From: Rana temporaria
Taxonomy: Eukaryota; Chordata; Amphibia; Anura; Ranidae
DNA: 64,000 bases
Direction: 5' to 3'
Assembly (NCBI RefSeq): GCF_905171775.1
Contig: NC_053494.1
Span: 44,425,981 to 44,489,980, forward strand
Numbering within the stretch: position 1 is the first letter of the stretch; every line of letters starts with the position of its first letter. Shown here piece by piece: positions 35,689 through 47,110 of this stretch. The translations under genes were made by a program, and so were the position numbers. Under the pieces are notes generated by a model. It made no database searches, was not told the origin of the DNA, and saw nothing but the letters and a program-made list of their open reading frames with translations.

Positions 35689-35815
35689 TAATACAGTATA
35701 TATTATATTAGCAGTATATAACTATTATAAAAAACACTTTCAGAATGCTTGTTCTTTCCTCTTTCCTCTTTCTTCTACCCTTTAAATGGTAAACATTTGA
35801 AACTATTCCATATAA

Positions 35816-36280
35816 GGCCCCGTACACACGACCGGATCTGTCCGCTGGGATTTATCCGCGGATCAGTTCCAGCGGACAGATCCGGTCGTGTGTAGGCCCG
35901 AGCGGACATTTTCCAGCGGATAAAAATCCAGCCGACGGATTTCCAGCGGATAAAAATTTCTTAGCATGCTAAGAAATCTATCCGCTGGAATCCTGTCCTT
36001 CGGACTTTTCCGGTCGTCTGTACAGACTCACCGGATAAGTCCGCCCGATCCCCATCCCTCGCATGCGTCAAAGTGATTTGACGCATGCGTGGAAGTATTT
36101 ACCTTCCAGGGTCGCGCACGTCGCGGCGACGGCATGGCCACGTCACCTCGGATGTTTTCCGCAGGGATTTTGATCTGATGGTGTGTACAGCCATCAGATC
36201 AAAATCCGCCAGCGGACATATCCGATGGAAACGGTCCGGCGGATCGTTTTCATCGGATATCCGCTCGTCTGTACGAGGCA
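35816..36280. mobile_element. MITE of the GTACACACGA-ended group, copy 3
   Basis: The left GGCCCCGTACACACGACCGG is mirrored at the right by a form ending CGTCTGTACGAGGCA. Flanks are TAA and TTA. Motifs TCCGCTGG and CCAGCGGA recur on both strands. Two inner palindromes stand at 35957-35985 (TTCTTAGCATGCTAAGAA) and 36063-36090 (GCATGCGTCAAA mirrored). Confidence 0.82.
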
Positions 36281-36796
36281 TTAGACATTTTCTGCTATTT
36301 TAAGCCATTCTCTTTAGAAATGTAAATACAAGTCAGCATAGCTAATGAGGGCATTACAGTTTTTTTCTGCTATATGCCTGTAAAGGGGAAAATGAAATTC
36401 TTTCCATTTGTCCCCAACCTTTAGATAGAAATACATTGTATAGTATATGTGCATTTAATATTTATTTACTCAGTTCTACATTGGCCTGAAAACTAGATCT
36501 GATTGTTGTTTCACTATTTCAGTGACCCTTGGTTCACACCCATGCATTTTTAAGTACGTTTTGCAGGAACGCACTACAGTCCATTTAACATGGTTTCCTA
36601 TGGCTCTAGTTCACACCTATGCGTTTTGAGCCAGTGCGTTTTTTGGAAAAGGCCAGGGATCTTTTTCCCGCAGCAGATTGCCTTTTGTGTGTAATAGACT
36701 TCAATGGACCGTGCCTAAAACGCAAGTGTTGCGTTTTTTATGTGTTTTGTTAGTTTTTTTTGGCTTATAGGTAAGTATGACAGTCCTGTTCAAAGT
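36281..36796. other. no gene; possible MITE remnant
   Basis: Phrases GGTTCACACC and TAGTTCACACCTATGCG near 36530 and 36610 look like MITE-end remnants. No complete pair is found. Confidence 0.35.
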
Positions 36797-36945
36797 TGCA
36801 TGTTAAGGTTAGGGTTAAGGGCTAGGGATAGGGTGGAATTTTAGGGTTAGGGTTAAGGGTTAGTATTAAGGGATAGGATTAAGGTTAGGGGATAGGGTTA
36901 GATGCTAGGACTAAAGGCTAAGGTTAGGGTTACATGTTAGTGTTA
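36797..36945 (+). repeat. telomere-like TTAGGG-rich array, segment 1
   Basis: Irregular mixture of TTAGGG, TTAAGGG and CTAGGG units. Its continuation lies at 37347-37496 and 38618-38888. The array is interrupted by two inserted elements with target duplications made of its own sequence. Confidence 0.88.
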
Positions 36946-37346
36946 TGCCGCGTACACACGATCATTTTTTGGGTTGTAAAAAACGATGTTTTTCAGGCTC
37001 TACAACACGTACGGTGACGTACAACACGTACGACGGCACTATAAAGGGGAAGTTCCATTTGGATGATGCCGCCATTTGGGCTGCTTAAGCTGATTCCGTC
37101 TTATAACTTGCTTCTGAGCATGCGCAGGTTTTTCACGTCGTTGAAGCCCACACGCGATCATTTTTTACAACCCGAAAAACGTCATTGTTTAAAACGTAGT
37201 GAAAAAATAGAGCATGTTTGAATTTTTTTTTGCCCGTTTTTCAGAACCCGAAAAATGCTCTGAAGCTCACACACGATCATTTTAAATGACATTTAAAAAA
37301 AAATAAAAAATGTTACAACCCGAAAAATGATCGTGTAAACGCGGCA
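36946..37346. mobile_element. MITE of the GTACACACGA-ended group, copy 4
   Basis: TGCCGCGTACACACGATCAT at the left is mirrored by ATGATCGTGTAAACGCGGCA at the right, flanked by an exact TTA on both sides (36943-36945 and 37347-37349). It sits inside the telomere-like array. The repeated inner motif is AACCCGAAAAA. Confidence 0.9.
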
Positions 37347-37496
37347 TTAGGGTTAAGGGCTAGGGTGAAATGTTAGGGTTAAGGGCTAAGATCAGATGTT
37401 AGGGGTTAGGGTTAGGAACAAATGTTAGAGTTAAGGACTAGAGTTAAGGTTAAGGGCTAGGCTTAGATGTTTGGGTTAGATGTTAGGGTTAAAGGC
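37347..37496 (+). repeat. telomere-like array, segment 2
   Basis: Same TTAGGG/TTAAGGG/CTAGGG mixture, between two inserted elements. Confidence 0.88.
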
Positions 37497-38617
37497 TAGA
37501 CATGTGCACACTGAAATATTTAGTTTCGTAATTTTGTTTTCACCCGAAAAATAAATGTATTTAGTTACTCCCGAAATTCGTTTTTATTTATTTTGTTTTT
37601 CGTTAAAAAAATGCATTCGTCCGAAAATCCAAATTAAGGTCGAATCTGTCATTGAAGGCTTATGGTGTCTGTCGAATGTTCTAAAAAAAAAAACAAGATT
37701 CGACAGAATCTTAAAAAAAAACAAATAAATTTGACTCTACGGCCTAGATTCTCAAAGGGCTTACGACGGCGCAACGCCATGTACGCCGTCGGAAGTCCTA
37801 ATCTGGGCCATCGTATCTATGCGACTGATTCTTAGAATCAGTTACGCATAGATATCCATTAGATCCGACAGGCGTAAGGCTCTTACGCCGTCGGATCTTA
37901 AATGCAATTTTTATTTTGTCCGCTAGGTGTCGCCTCCGTCGTTTTCCCCGTCGAGTATGCAAATTAGCTAGATACGCGAATTCCCGAACGTACGCGCGGT
38001 CGACGCAGTGAAGTTACAACGTTTACGTTAGGTTTGCCCGGCATAAAGTTGCCCCTGCTATATGAGGGGCAACCAATGTTAAGTATGGCCGTCGTTCCCG
38101 CGTCGAAATTTAAAAATTTACGTTGTTTACGTAAGTCGTCTGTGAATAGGGCTGAACGCCATTTACGTTTACGTCGAAACCAATGACGTCCTTGCGACGT
38201 CATTTGGAGCAATGCACCCTGGGATATTTTCCGGACGGCGCATGCGCAGTACGTTCGGCGCGGGAACGCGCTTAATTTAAATACAACACGCCCCCTAACC
38301 GCCTAATTTGAATTAGGCGGGCTTGCGCGGGGTGATTTACGCTACGCCGCCGCAACTTTACATGCAAGTGCTTTGTGAATAAAGCACTTGCCTGTAAAAC
38401 TTGCGGCGGCGTAACGTAAATGAGATATGTTACGCCCGCACAGTTTTGCGCGATTCTGCGAGAATCTGGGCCTTCATGTCTCTCTATGTCGAATCTTCAT
38501 GTCTCTCTATGTCGAATCTTCATGTCTCTCTATGTCGAATCTGTCATTGAAGGCTTAACGAAAATACCTGAAATTCGGACGAAAATGCATTTGGACGAAA
38601 ACGAATGCACATGTCTA
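37497..38617. mobile_element. hAT-like MITE with TAGACATGTGCA ends, carrying a nested repeat
   Basis: It begins TAGACATGTGCAC and ends GCACATGTCTA, flanked by TTAAAGGC at 37489-37496 and 38618-38625. That exact 8-bp duplication comes from the telomere-like array. Inner sequence has mirrored CGAAAATGCATT and CGAATCTGTCATTGAAGGCTTA. A CpG-rich family R copy (37741-38472) is inserted in it. A 23-bp unit CATGTCTCTCTATGTCGAAT is present three times at 38475-38543. Confidence 0.87.
37741..38472 (-). repeat. CpG-rich repeat family R, copy D (nested)
   Basis: Ends GGCCTAGATTCTCAAAG and GAGAATCTGGGCC form inverted termini. The interior matches copies A, C and F. It is the innermost of three levels: array, hAT-like MITE, family R. 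The short frame shared by other copies has a 1-base deletion here. Confidence 0.87.
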
Positions 38618-38888
38618 TTAAAGGCTAGGGTTCTGGTTAAGGGCTAGGGGTAGGGTTAAATGTTAGGGTTAAAGTTAGGGGCTAGGGTTAAATGTTAGGC
38701 TTAAGGGCTAGGGCCAAGGTAAAGTGCTAGAGTTAAGAGCTAAGGTTAGGGTTAAGGGCTAGGGTTAGGTGAAATGTTAGGGTTAAGGTCTAAGGTTTTG
38801 GATAAATGTTAGGGTTAGGGGCTAGGTTTAGGGTTGAGGGCTAGGTTTAGGGTGAAATGTTAGGGTTATGGTTAAGGACTAGGGTTTT
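38618..38888 (+). repeat. telomere-like array, segment 3
   Basis: Longest remaining piece, with units such as GGGTTAAGGGCTAGGGTTAG. Units are too irregular for an active telomere tract. Confidence 0.88.
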
Positions 38889-39132
38889 TCCCTTGGATAC
38901 AGCCCAGCTCCGATCAGGGTAAAGAGCCAATGAAATTGGCTCTTTACCACGTGACCGGCTGTGTCCAATCACAGCCGGTCACTAAATGTAAACAAAACAC
39001 ACCATTGTGTGTAATTTACTGTTGCTGGGTTCTCCTCTTCACACACCGATCCAGTGTGAGGAGGAGATCAGCTAACAGTGAGTTACACATATGTTATACA
39101 CTACATATGTACTACTGTGCCCAGATTGCCCC

Positions 39133-39725
39133 CCTAAATAAAGAGTACCCACCTCCAGAGTACCTGCCACCAGAGTACCCGCCACCTCACCAGAGTACCC
39201 GACACCAGAGTACCTGCCACCAGAGTACCTGCCACCAAAGTATCTGCCACCAGAGTACCCGCGACCAGAGTACCTGCCATCTCACCAAAGTACCTGCCAC
39301 CAGAGTACCCACCACCTCACCAGAGTACCTGCCACCAGAGTACCCGAAATCTCATCAATCAGAGTACCTGCCACCAGAGTACCTGCCACCCAACCAGAGT
39401 ACCCGCCACCAGAGTACCCGCCATCTCACCAGAGTACCTGCCACCAGAGTACCTGCCACCAGAGTACCTGCCACCTCACCACCTGCCACCAGAGTACCTG
39501 CCAGCAGAGTACCTGCAACCTCACCACCTGCCACCAGAGTACCTGCCACCTCACCACCTGCCACCATAGTACATGCCACCTCACCAGAGTACCCGCCACC
39601 AGAGTACCCGCCACTAGAGTACCCGCCACCAGAGTACCCGCCACCTCACCAGAGTATCCGCCACCAGAGTACCCGCCACCTCACCAGAGTACCTTCCACC
39701 AGAGTACCTTCCAGAAACCAGTACC
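39133..39725 (+). repeat. 15-bp minisatellite (CCAGAGTACCTGCCA)n
   Basis: About 35 units, some extended by CCTCA to 20 bp. Because 15 is a multiple of three, frames stay open on both strands, giving a 269-codon plus frame (38930-39739) and minus frames of 72-74 codons. Repeats of PPEY and similar are by-products of the array, not a supported protein. Confidence 0.93.
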
Positions 39726-39727
39726 TG

Positions 39728-40330
39728 GTTGACAAATGAGATGTGTAATTTATGCTTGTAGAACGCCTGACAGTGCTACTTCAATGTTGGACCTCTGTAC
39801 GTGGCCAGGCTGTGTAAAAGTCTCACACATGTGGTATCGCCATACTCGGGAGGAGTAGCAGAATGTATTTTGGGCTATCATTTTTGCTATGTACATGCTA
39901 TGTGTTAGAAATGTCTTATAAATGGACAACTTTGTATAAAAAAATGCGTTTTAATTTTTTTCCCACATATTCCAAAAACTTCTGGAAAAAAATGAACCGT
40001 TCAAAAAAATCATTATGCCTCTATGATAACCTATGATAGGTTGTCATCAAATGAGATGTGCAAGTTATGCTTGTAGATCGCCTGATGGTGCTACTTGGAT
40101 GTTAGACCTCTGTATGTGTCCAGGCTGTATAAAAGTCTCACACATGTGGTATCACTATACCGAGGAGGAGGAGGAGCAGAATGTATTTTGGGGTGTCATT
40201 GCAAGTATGCATGTGCTGTGTAAGAGAAATAACTTGTTATGACAATTTTGTGAAAAAAATAAAAGTAAAAAAATGTATTTCCCAAGAATTGTGAGAAAAA
40301 ATTACAACTTCAAAAAACTCACCAGGCCTC
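39728..40330 (+). repeat. tandem duplication, unit about 310 bp
   Basis: Copies at 39728-40037 and 40038-40330 share AATGAGATGTG, TTATGCTTGTAGA, GTCTCACACATGTGGTATC and AGCAGAATGTATTTTGGG in order. The copies have drifted in length and in the A-rich tail. Confidence 0.85.
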
Positions 40331-40499
40331 TTACTAAATACCTTGGAATGTCTACTTTCCAAAAAGGGGTAATTTGAGGGGTATTTGTACTTTCCTGGCT
40401 TGTTAGGGTCTCAAGAAATGAGATAGGCATTCAGTACATTAGGTGTGATCAGATGTGATCATTTTTCAATGATTTGCACCATAGCTTGTAGACTCTATA

Positions 40500-41194
40500 G
40501 GCCTAATCCTCAAAAAGCCGGCGCAACGTAACTTTTTCTATTTAAGTTACACCGCCGCAAAATCTCTAACTAAGTGCCCGATCCTCAAAGCACTTACCTA
40601 GAAATTTTGAGCGGTGTAACTTAAATCCGGCCGGCGTAAGGCGTTCCTAATTTAATGGGGCGAGTCCCATTTAAATTAGGCGCGCTCCCGCGCCGGTTGT
40701 ACTGGGCTTGCTCCCGACGTCATTTTCCCGACGTGCTTTGCGCGGTTTTACGTTGCGCCGGGTTTTGAGAATCGCGACAGGCGTAAAAAAAAAATACGAG
40801 TTGCGGCGGGAAAAAAAAATTTGAAAAAAAAAGACAGCGACGCGGGATAGAAGGGTCTACTTTTACAAGGCCTAAACAGTTTAGGCCTTGTAAAAGCAGC
40901 CCTAATATTGCGACGGCAAACTAATACTTACGGAGAAAAAAAACGAAGCGTAAAAGCTTCGTGGATCTCCGTAAGTGCTAATTTGCATACCCGAATCGGC
41001 ATTTAGATGAGAAATGCCCCCAGCAGCGGCTGCGGTACTGCATCCTAAGATCCGACAGTGTAAGTCCCTTACACATGTCGGATGTTCTCCCTATCTATGT
41101 TAAACTGATTCTGTGGATCAGTTCCATAGATAGAAACAGGGATACGACGGCGTATCAGTAGATATGCCGGCGTATCCCTTTTGAGGATCAGGCC
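40500..41194. repeat. CpG-rich repeat family R, divergent copy E
   Basis: Ends GGCCTAATCCTCAAAAAG and TTTTGAGGATCAGGCC form a clear inverted pair and resemble those of copies C and D. The interior differs. It contains palindromes TTACAAGGCCTAAAC (40863-40900) and TACGGAGA...TCTCCGTA (40929-40974). It lacks the shared short frame. Flanks both carry CTATA. Confidence 0.8.
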
Positions 41195-41571
41195 CTATAA
41201 CTTTCACAGAGACCAAATAATATACACTTTTTTTGGTTATTTTTACTAAAGATGTGTAGCAGTATACATTTTGGCCCAAATGTATGAAGAAAAATTACTT
41301 ATTTGCAAAATTTTACAATAGAAACTAATAAAAGGTGTTTTTTTTTTTTCAAAAATGTCTCTCTTTTTTCGCTTATATTGCAAAAAATAAACAACCCAGC
41401 AGTGATTAAATACCACCAGAAGAAAGCTCTATTTGTCAGAAAAAAATGATAAAAATTTGGTTTGGGTTCAGTGTAGCATGACTGAGTAATTGTCATTCAA
41501 AGTGTGAGAGCGCTGAAAGCTAAAATTTGGTCTGGGAATGAAGGGTGTAAAAAAGCCCTGTATTGAAGTGG

Positions 41572-42367
41572 TAATATCTCTTTAAGCAGAGAGAATTACT
41601 CAGGATTACAAAGGTCTACACAATGTTGTCTGCATTTTATGAATAGGGTACTAAATGTTTGTTGCAATGTGAAAACAGCAGCATAGCATATTGAAGATCA
41701 GATAATTCCACTCCCTATTATAAGTAAGCCACTACGTTTATTTTCTATGTTGAATCTGAATCATACAGCTTTATGAATTCTGTTTTGGCACTTGTTCCTA
41801 ATTAGCACATATGCATAAGAAGGGAGACTGTCACTTAAATACAGCTGCATGTTTAACAGATTTCTGAACAGATGACCTACAACTGAACATATGTTATTAC
41901 TGCAGTTTGTTCTATAGACACCTTTTACATAGGACTATATGAAGACAAGTGTCCTGTAACAAGAGAATGTTGCCCATAAGCAAGAATGATAGGTTGAATA
42001 ATATCGCACATACCGTACTGTACTCGTTGTGTTCTGAGAAAATTTACCAGCTAGTTTTAATTATATCCTCATTATTCAAAAGGTCGATCTACAAAAAAAA
42101 AATAGATGTAGTCTTTTGGGCTGAGTCACCCATTAACGTAATGTCTTAGATCTCTTGGGGATTCCAGCAGCAAGGATTTATTGCCACAGCTCCTGTTTAT
42201 GTTTCAGCACACCTTGGAGTTTAGATTGAATGAAGAGGGAGATAAACTCTATAGAAATGAATAGACCACATCATTAATCTCAATGAAGCTTGTAGTTGTA
42301 CAAAATGGGGATATCTGACTTTTAAAATAATAGATTGAGAGGAGGGGTTTACATAAAATGGTACAGC
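41572..42367. other. no recognised gene
   Basis: AT-rich unique-looking DNA with only short frames. Confidence 0.45.
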
Positions 42368-42517
42368 CAGAGGCATAACTAGAACCTTCAGGGCCCCTGA
42401 TGCAAAAAAAACATAAAGGGTCCCATTGTCCCCGGCCAGACCCCACTCCCCACGGTGGTGGAATGCCAGGGCCCGGCCACATGTAAGACCTTTGTGACCC
42501 TGATAGTTCCGCCACTG
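42368..42517. mobile_element. short hAT-like element related to the 7998 family
   Basis: It starts CAGAGGCATAACTAG and ends with the inverse of CAGTGGCGGAACTATC. The ends match those of the elements at 7998 and 59787, in reverse orientation, including an internal GGGGCCC-like motif. Flanks GGTACAGC and GTGTGCAG are only loosely alike, so the duplication is unproven. Confidence 0.65.
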
Positions 42518-43393
42518 GTGTGCAGTCGTTTTTTTAATTTTTGTTATATTCTTTTTTAATAATTTTTTTACCATTTTGATATTGTTTATTAATTTGAAAT
42601 TATATTTTATTATTATTTCTTAAATTTTTTTTAGGAGCCCCGTTGGAAGGCTTTTGGGAAATATCAGGGGTCTAAACAGACCTCTGATATGTCTCCTTTG
42701 AGACAGAGAAAGGAGATTAAGGACACAGCCCTCAATCTCCTTATTTGAAGCCTCAATAGCACAGAGTGAATAGACAGAAATAGCTCTGTACGGAGCTTCC
42801 TGTCCATTTATAAACTGAAGCATAGTTTACTAAAATAAATTAACCAAGTCAGTGATCAGTACAGACTTACACATTTACAGACCCTTTCCCACTTTCCATT
42901 CTGACAGGTATGGGAGGCCAGGGTATCCCACAGGGGCCTGAGCACAGCAGGAGGTGGATATGTAGGGGAGTCAATTCCCTCTATTTTCCTCTTGCAGCTG
43001 CTGAAAATGGAGCGTATTGTTTCCTCTACATGCTGCTCTGCCGCCCCTCCTATCCAGGTGTACAGGGGGCTGCAGGGGCCCCCTGGAGCTGGGTCACAAT
43101 TGTGTACGCACACCCCTGAGTATAGCTGTGCTTTAAAGTGGACCTTGTCCCCATTTTTTGTGATAATCACATCAATATGCAGCTCTGTATACTGATATGA
43201 AATCCTCTTATATTCTAAGTTAAGAAAAAAAAATAAGAGGTTCCCCTGGGTGGACTTTTAAGGCACTGATAGTATTAACTCCAAATATACGGGATATTGA
43301 GGTAAAAAAATTGTTTTTATTCACAATTATACATATTTATAAAAAAAATGAAATATTGATTTAAAATATACAGTTCCAATGATTGTCACCATA
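42518..43393. other. no recognised gene
   Basis: The stretch includes an AT-rich segment, a GC-richer block at 42900-43110 with overlapping short frames, and TTAAAGTGGACC near 43132 that resembles the foldback MITE end. Nothing can be called. Confidence 0.4.
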
Positions 43394-43763
43394 TACAGTG
43401 GGGATCGAAAGTTTGGGCACCCCAGGTAAAAATTTGTATTAATGTGCATAACGAAGCCAAGGAAAGATGGAAAAATCTCCAAAAGGCATCAAATTACAGA
43501 TTAGACATTCTTATAATATGTCAAAAAAAGTTCGATTTTATTTCCATCATTTACACTTTCAAAATTACAGAAATAAAAAAAATGGTGTCTGCAAAAGTTT
43601 GGGCACCCTGCAGAATTTATAGCATGCACTGCTCCCTTTGCAAAGCTGAGACCTGCCAGTGTCATGGATTGTTCTCAATCATCGTCTGGGAAGACCAGGT
43701 GAGGTCAATCTCAAAGGTTTTAAATGCCCAGACTCATCTGACCTTGCCCCAACAATCAGCACC

Positions 43764-44424
43764 ATGGGTTCTTCTAAGCAGTTGTCTAGAAAACTGAAAC
43801 TGAAAATAGTTGACGCTCACAAAGCTGGAGAAGGCTATAAGAAGATAGCAAAGCGTTTTCAGATGTCAATATCCTCTGTTCGGAATGTAATTAAGAAATG
43901 GCAGTCATCAGGAACAGTGGAAGTTAAAGCAAGATCTGGAAGACCAAGAAAAATATCAGACAGAACAGCTCGCAGGATTGTGAGAAAAGCAATTCAAAAC
44001 CCACGTTTGACTGCACGATCCCTCCAGAAAGATCTGGCAGACACTGGAGTTGTGGTACACTATTCCACTATAAAGAGATACTTGTACAAATATGGTCTTC
44101 ATGGAAGAGTCATCAGAAGAAAACCTCTTCTACGTCCTCACCACAAAAATCAGTGTTTGAACTTTGCAAATGAACATATAGACAAGCCTGATGCATTTTG
44201 GAAACAAGTTCTGTGGACAGATGAGGTTAAAATATAACTTTTTGGCTGGAATGAGCAAAGGTACGTTTGGAGAAGAAAGGGCACAGAATTTAATGAGAAG
44301 AACCTCTGTCCAACTGTTAAGCATGGGGGTGGATCAATCATGCTTTGGGGTTGTATTGCAGCCGGTGGCACAGGAAACATTTCACGAGTAGAAGGAAAAA
44401 TGGATTCAATAAAATTTCAGCAAT
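43764..44424 (+). pseudogene. Tc1 transposase, N-terminal half
   Basis: Transposase binds the inverted ends and moves the element by cut and paste. The Met at 43764 starts MGSSKQLSRKLKLKIVDAH, then a paired-like helix-turn-helix (KKIAKRFQMSISSVRNVIKK, residues about 24-43), a GRPRK hinge and a second helix-turn-helix (LTARSLQKDLADTGVVVHYS). The WTDEVK block carrying the first catalytic Asp follows near 44212. A TAA at 44235-44237 interrupts the frame. Beyond it, in the same phase, YVWRRKGTEFNEKNLCPTV and GGSIMLWGCIAAGGTGNI are still readable up to the LINE 3' end. The remainder of the protein is at 49839-50177. Confidence 0.93.
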
Positions 44425-44446
44425 TTTTTTTTTACAGAAACAGTGA

Positions 44447-44716
44447 GGCCCCGTACACACAACCGAGTTTCTCGGCAGAATTCAGCCAGAAACTCGGTCG
44501 GAGCTGGATTCTGCCGAGAAACTCGGTCGTGTGTACACTTTTCAGCGAGGAAGCCGACGAGGAACTCGTCGGGCCGAAAAGAGAACATGTTCTCTATTTC
44601 CTCGTTGTTCAATGAGGAAAGTCGGCCCGCCGAGATCTCGGCGGCTTCCACACTGAACTCGACGAGGAACTCGATGTGTTTGGCACGTCAAGTTCCTCGG
44701 ACGTGTGTACGGGGCC
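44447..44716. mobile_element. MITE of the GTACACACGA-ended group, copy 5 (in the LINE 3' end)
   Basis: GGCCCCGTACACACAACCGA at the left is mirrored by GTGTGTACGGGGCC at the right. Inner arms repeat GAGTTTCTCGGCAGAA and GAACTCG on both strands. Flanks TGA and TAA (44444-44446 and 44717-44719) are a 3-bp duplication with one difference. It is close kin of the MITE at 50246-50516. Confidence 0.9.
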
Positions 44717-44773
44717 TAACAGAAAACAATGACAGTCGAAAGGTAAATGTTTACATTCAATCACAGATTGCAT

Positions 44774-46118
44774 TTACAAATTGGTCACAAAAATCAAGGT
44801 AAGTACGATGCAAGGGCCATAAAGTGATACGGATAGGTGAGCAGAACCTAAACCAATAAAACCATAAGACCAAGGGGGGGGGGGGGCGGGGGGCACCTTG
44901 CAAGAGGCATCGACCCAGCTGGACCAGATCTTGTCGAATTTTGTCAGACAATTTCTGCTTTCGTACGTAATCCTGTAAAGCGGCAAAACCTTATCAATCG
45001 TCGATCGCCACAAGGATCCCGTAGGAAGCTCCGGGCCCCTCCAACGAAGGAGGATCTCCCTCCTGGTGTAAAACAAAGCAAAAGTGATACAAAGCTTGAC
45101 ATATCTATCACCCTCAATCTCGCCCAGATAGCTAAGGAGGAATATGCAAGGATCCATGGCCAGGTCTACTCCACATAAATCAGACAGCGTGTCAACCACC
45201 TCCCTCTAAAACATGCGCAGCTTAGAACAGGACCATACCATGTGGAAGAATGTCCTGGTGTCAAGTAGACAATGGGTACAGAGCGGGCTCCTAGAGGGAT
45301 ATATCCCAGCCAACCTCTGCGGTGTGTAGTATGCTCTATGCAAAGACTTCAGTTGGATAAAACGGTCTCGGGAGGCTATCATGGAAGGGATATAGGAGGA
45401 GACACAATCCTCCCATACCTCCTCGTCAAGGTCAGGGATGTCCGCACTCCACTTACTCAGGGCCCCGGTCGTGTCCACGTCATGAGTCACCGTAAATCGG
45501 AGGTAAAGTGAAGAAAGAGGGTTTTCCCATCACACTCGAAATCAGTAGGCGCTCAATGGAGTCGGACTCGAGGGTCACCGGGCCCGGGAATTGTGAGGCA
45601 AGGGCAGGCCTGAGCTGCCAGTCCTGAAACTGGAAGGAGAGGGGAAGGTGGTAAGTCTGTCTCAGTTCCTGGAATGTCACAATCTTGCCATTCGGCATCA
45701 CATGTCGGAGGGTAAGGATACCTTTTTTTGCCCATAACGTAGGATCAGGGATCTTGTACAGGTGGGGAAGAAGGGGATTGGCCCATAAGGGAGTGTGGGG
45801 GAGACAGACCCGGGTTTAACATTCCTGACCCTGAAGGAGCGCCATATCTGCAGGACAGTCTTCATGGGTATAGTGACCGACGGGTGGGCCCTGGGGTCCC
45901 TAAAGACCAAATTGGAAAGTGCCGCATACGAGCCCAGCACTGCGGCCTCCAACGTGACGGCCGGGTTTTGTTTGGGTTGAGAAAACCACCATCGCACCGT
46001 GACCAATACCGCCGCCCAGTAGTATATCAAAAAATTCGGAAGCCCCCACTCGACAATGGGAGATAGAGGGTGCGTCGCGCCACCCGGGGTGGACACCCAG
46101 CCCAGACAAAGGTTGTGA
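44774..46118 (-). pseudogene. L1/Tx1-like ORF2, C-terminal region
   Basis: Four minus frames (46210-45698, 45701-45480, 45490-45206, 45199-44774) continue ORF2 past the RT with a phase change at nearly every junction. The 45206-45490 part has HRAYYTPQRLAGIYP followed by CTHCLLDTRTFFHMVWSC, a CxxC...H...C arrangement typical of L1-type ORF2 C-termini. The last part has IPILYGPCIV-like hydrophobic stretches with no known domain. This part of L1 ORF2 is linked to RNA binding in family knowledge. Frameshifts make it inactive. Confidence 0.82.
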
Positions 46119-47110
46119 TTACACCATCCAGTTGCCGAAAAAACAACCGGGGGATAGGGACCAGGGTCTGCCTGAAAAAGTACAACAGTTTGGGCAGGAG
46201 TTGTCTGCATATAAGGACAGTTTTTCCTCCAGGGGACCCACCCGGATTCCCCTAACCCCGGAGTCCCCCCGCAGATGGGCAGCTAGGGGCTCGAACGCAA
46301 GGGCGAACAACCCCGGGGACAACGGACACCCCTGCCTAGTCCCCCTCCCTAGGGAGAAGGAGTCCGACAGGGTGCCGCTGGTGCGGACGCGGGCCCTGGG
46401 ATGAGCATAGAGCATGCGAATCCAGGAAAGGAAATGGGGGCCGAGGCCAAAACGGGAGAGGACCGTCCAGAGATAGCCCCACTCGACCGAGTCAAAGGCC
46501 TTCTCAGCGTCGAGTGAGGCTACCACACCAGGAGAGCACCGGACTCTGATATCTGGGACAAGAGGGACAGCAGCCTGGGAGCAAGGTCCTCCGCATAATT
46601 CTTATAGAATTCCACCGGGAACCCATCCTGGCCCGGCGTCTTGACCCCCTGCATCATCTTTAGTGCCTGTTGAATCTCCTCTAATTTGATCGGAGTGTCC
46701 AATTTTCCCGCCAAGGAGGGGGTGAGGACAGGGACATCCACAGCATCCAGGTACTCAACAAAGGCAGATTGTTCATATACCACTCTGGAGCTATAAAGTC
46801 TCCAGTAGTAAGTGGCAAAGCACTCGTTAATCTCCCCAGGAGTAGAGTGGGGGACCCCATCATGATCCACAATTTGGGCAATGGTGGTGACCCCCGACTG
46901 TTCCTTAGACAGCCAGGCGTGGAGTCTACCCGTCCTCTCCCCCTGCTCAAAGATACGCTGCGACTGGTGGAGCATTCTCTTCTCCGTCAGGGACGTTCCT
47001 AATAAAAGAGTCTGTCGTGTCAGTAACTGTAGCTGGTCATAGTGTTGGGGGTCCCGAGTCCGAACATAGAGGGCCTCCTGTCTACTCGCGTCCCCCCTTA
47101 GCCCTGACAA
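46119..47110 (-). pseudogene. L1/Tx1-like ORF2 reverse transcriptase
   Basis: It copies the LINE RNA at the nicked target. The 47110-46520 frame holds the linker and first RT blocks (QGVKTPGQDGFPVEFYK). After a shift, 46526-46119 reads SLDAEKAFDSVEW with the first catalytic Asp, then GTRQGCPLSPGLFALAFEPL and LSLYADN. The last box should be YADD: the second Asp is Asn here, from an AAC codon, so activity would be lost even without the frameshift. Neighbouring pieces are the endonuclease upstream and the C-terminal region downstream. Clade (L1 versus Tx1 subgroup) cannot be fixed without a tree. Confidence 0.9.

Larger units (their letters stand above)
38889..41571. repeat. large composite dispersed repeat with GTATTGAAGTGG right end
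   Basis: Opens with a hairpin whose arms are GGTAAAGAGCCAAT and GGCTCTTTACC, and CCGGCTGTG and CACAGCCGG (38915-38985). It contains the 15-bp minisatellite (39133-39725), a tandem duplication of about 310 bp starting at 39728 and 40038, and family R copy E. It ends with a GCGCTGAAAGCTAAAATTTGG block and GTATTGAAGTGG. I infer one element because sequence style is continuous on both sides of copy E, but its ends are not proven. Confidence 0.5.

Noticed and set aside
38475..38543. Three 23-bp repeats, considered as a small CRISPR-like array
   Set aside because: Units are directly adjacent with no spacers, and the setting is a vertebrate transposon.
38930..39739. 269-codon frame rich in PPEY repeats, on the plus strand
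   Set aside because: It is a by-product of a 15-bp minisatellite. Frames are open on the other strand too and the flanks are non-coding.
42900..43195. Frames of 67-104 codons on both strands
   Set aside because: A GC-richer patch with overlapping frames in several phases and no protein signature.
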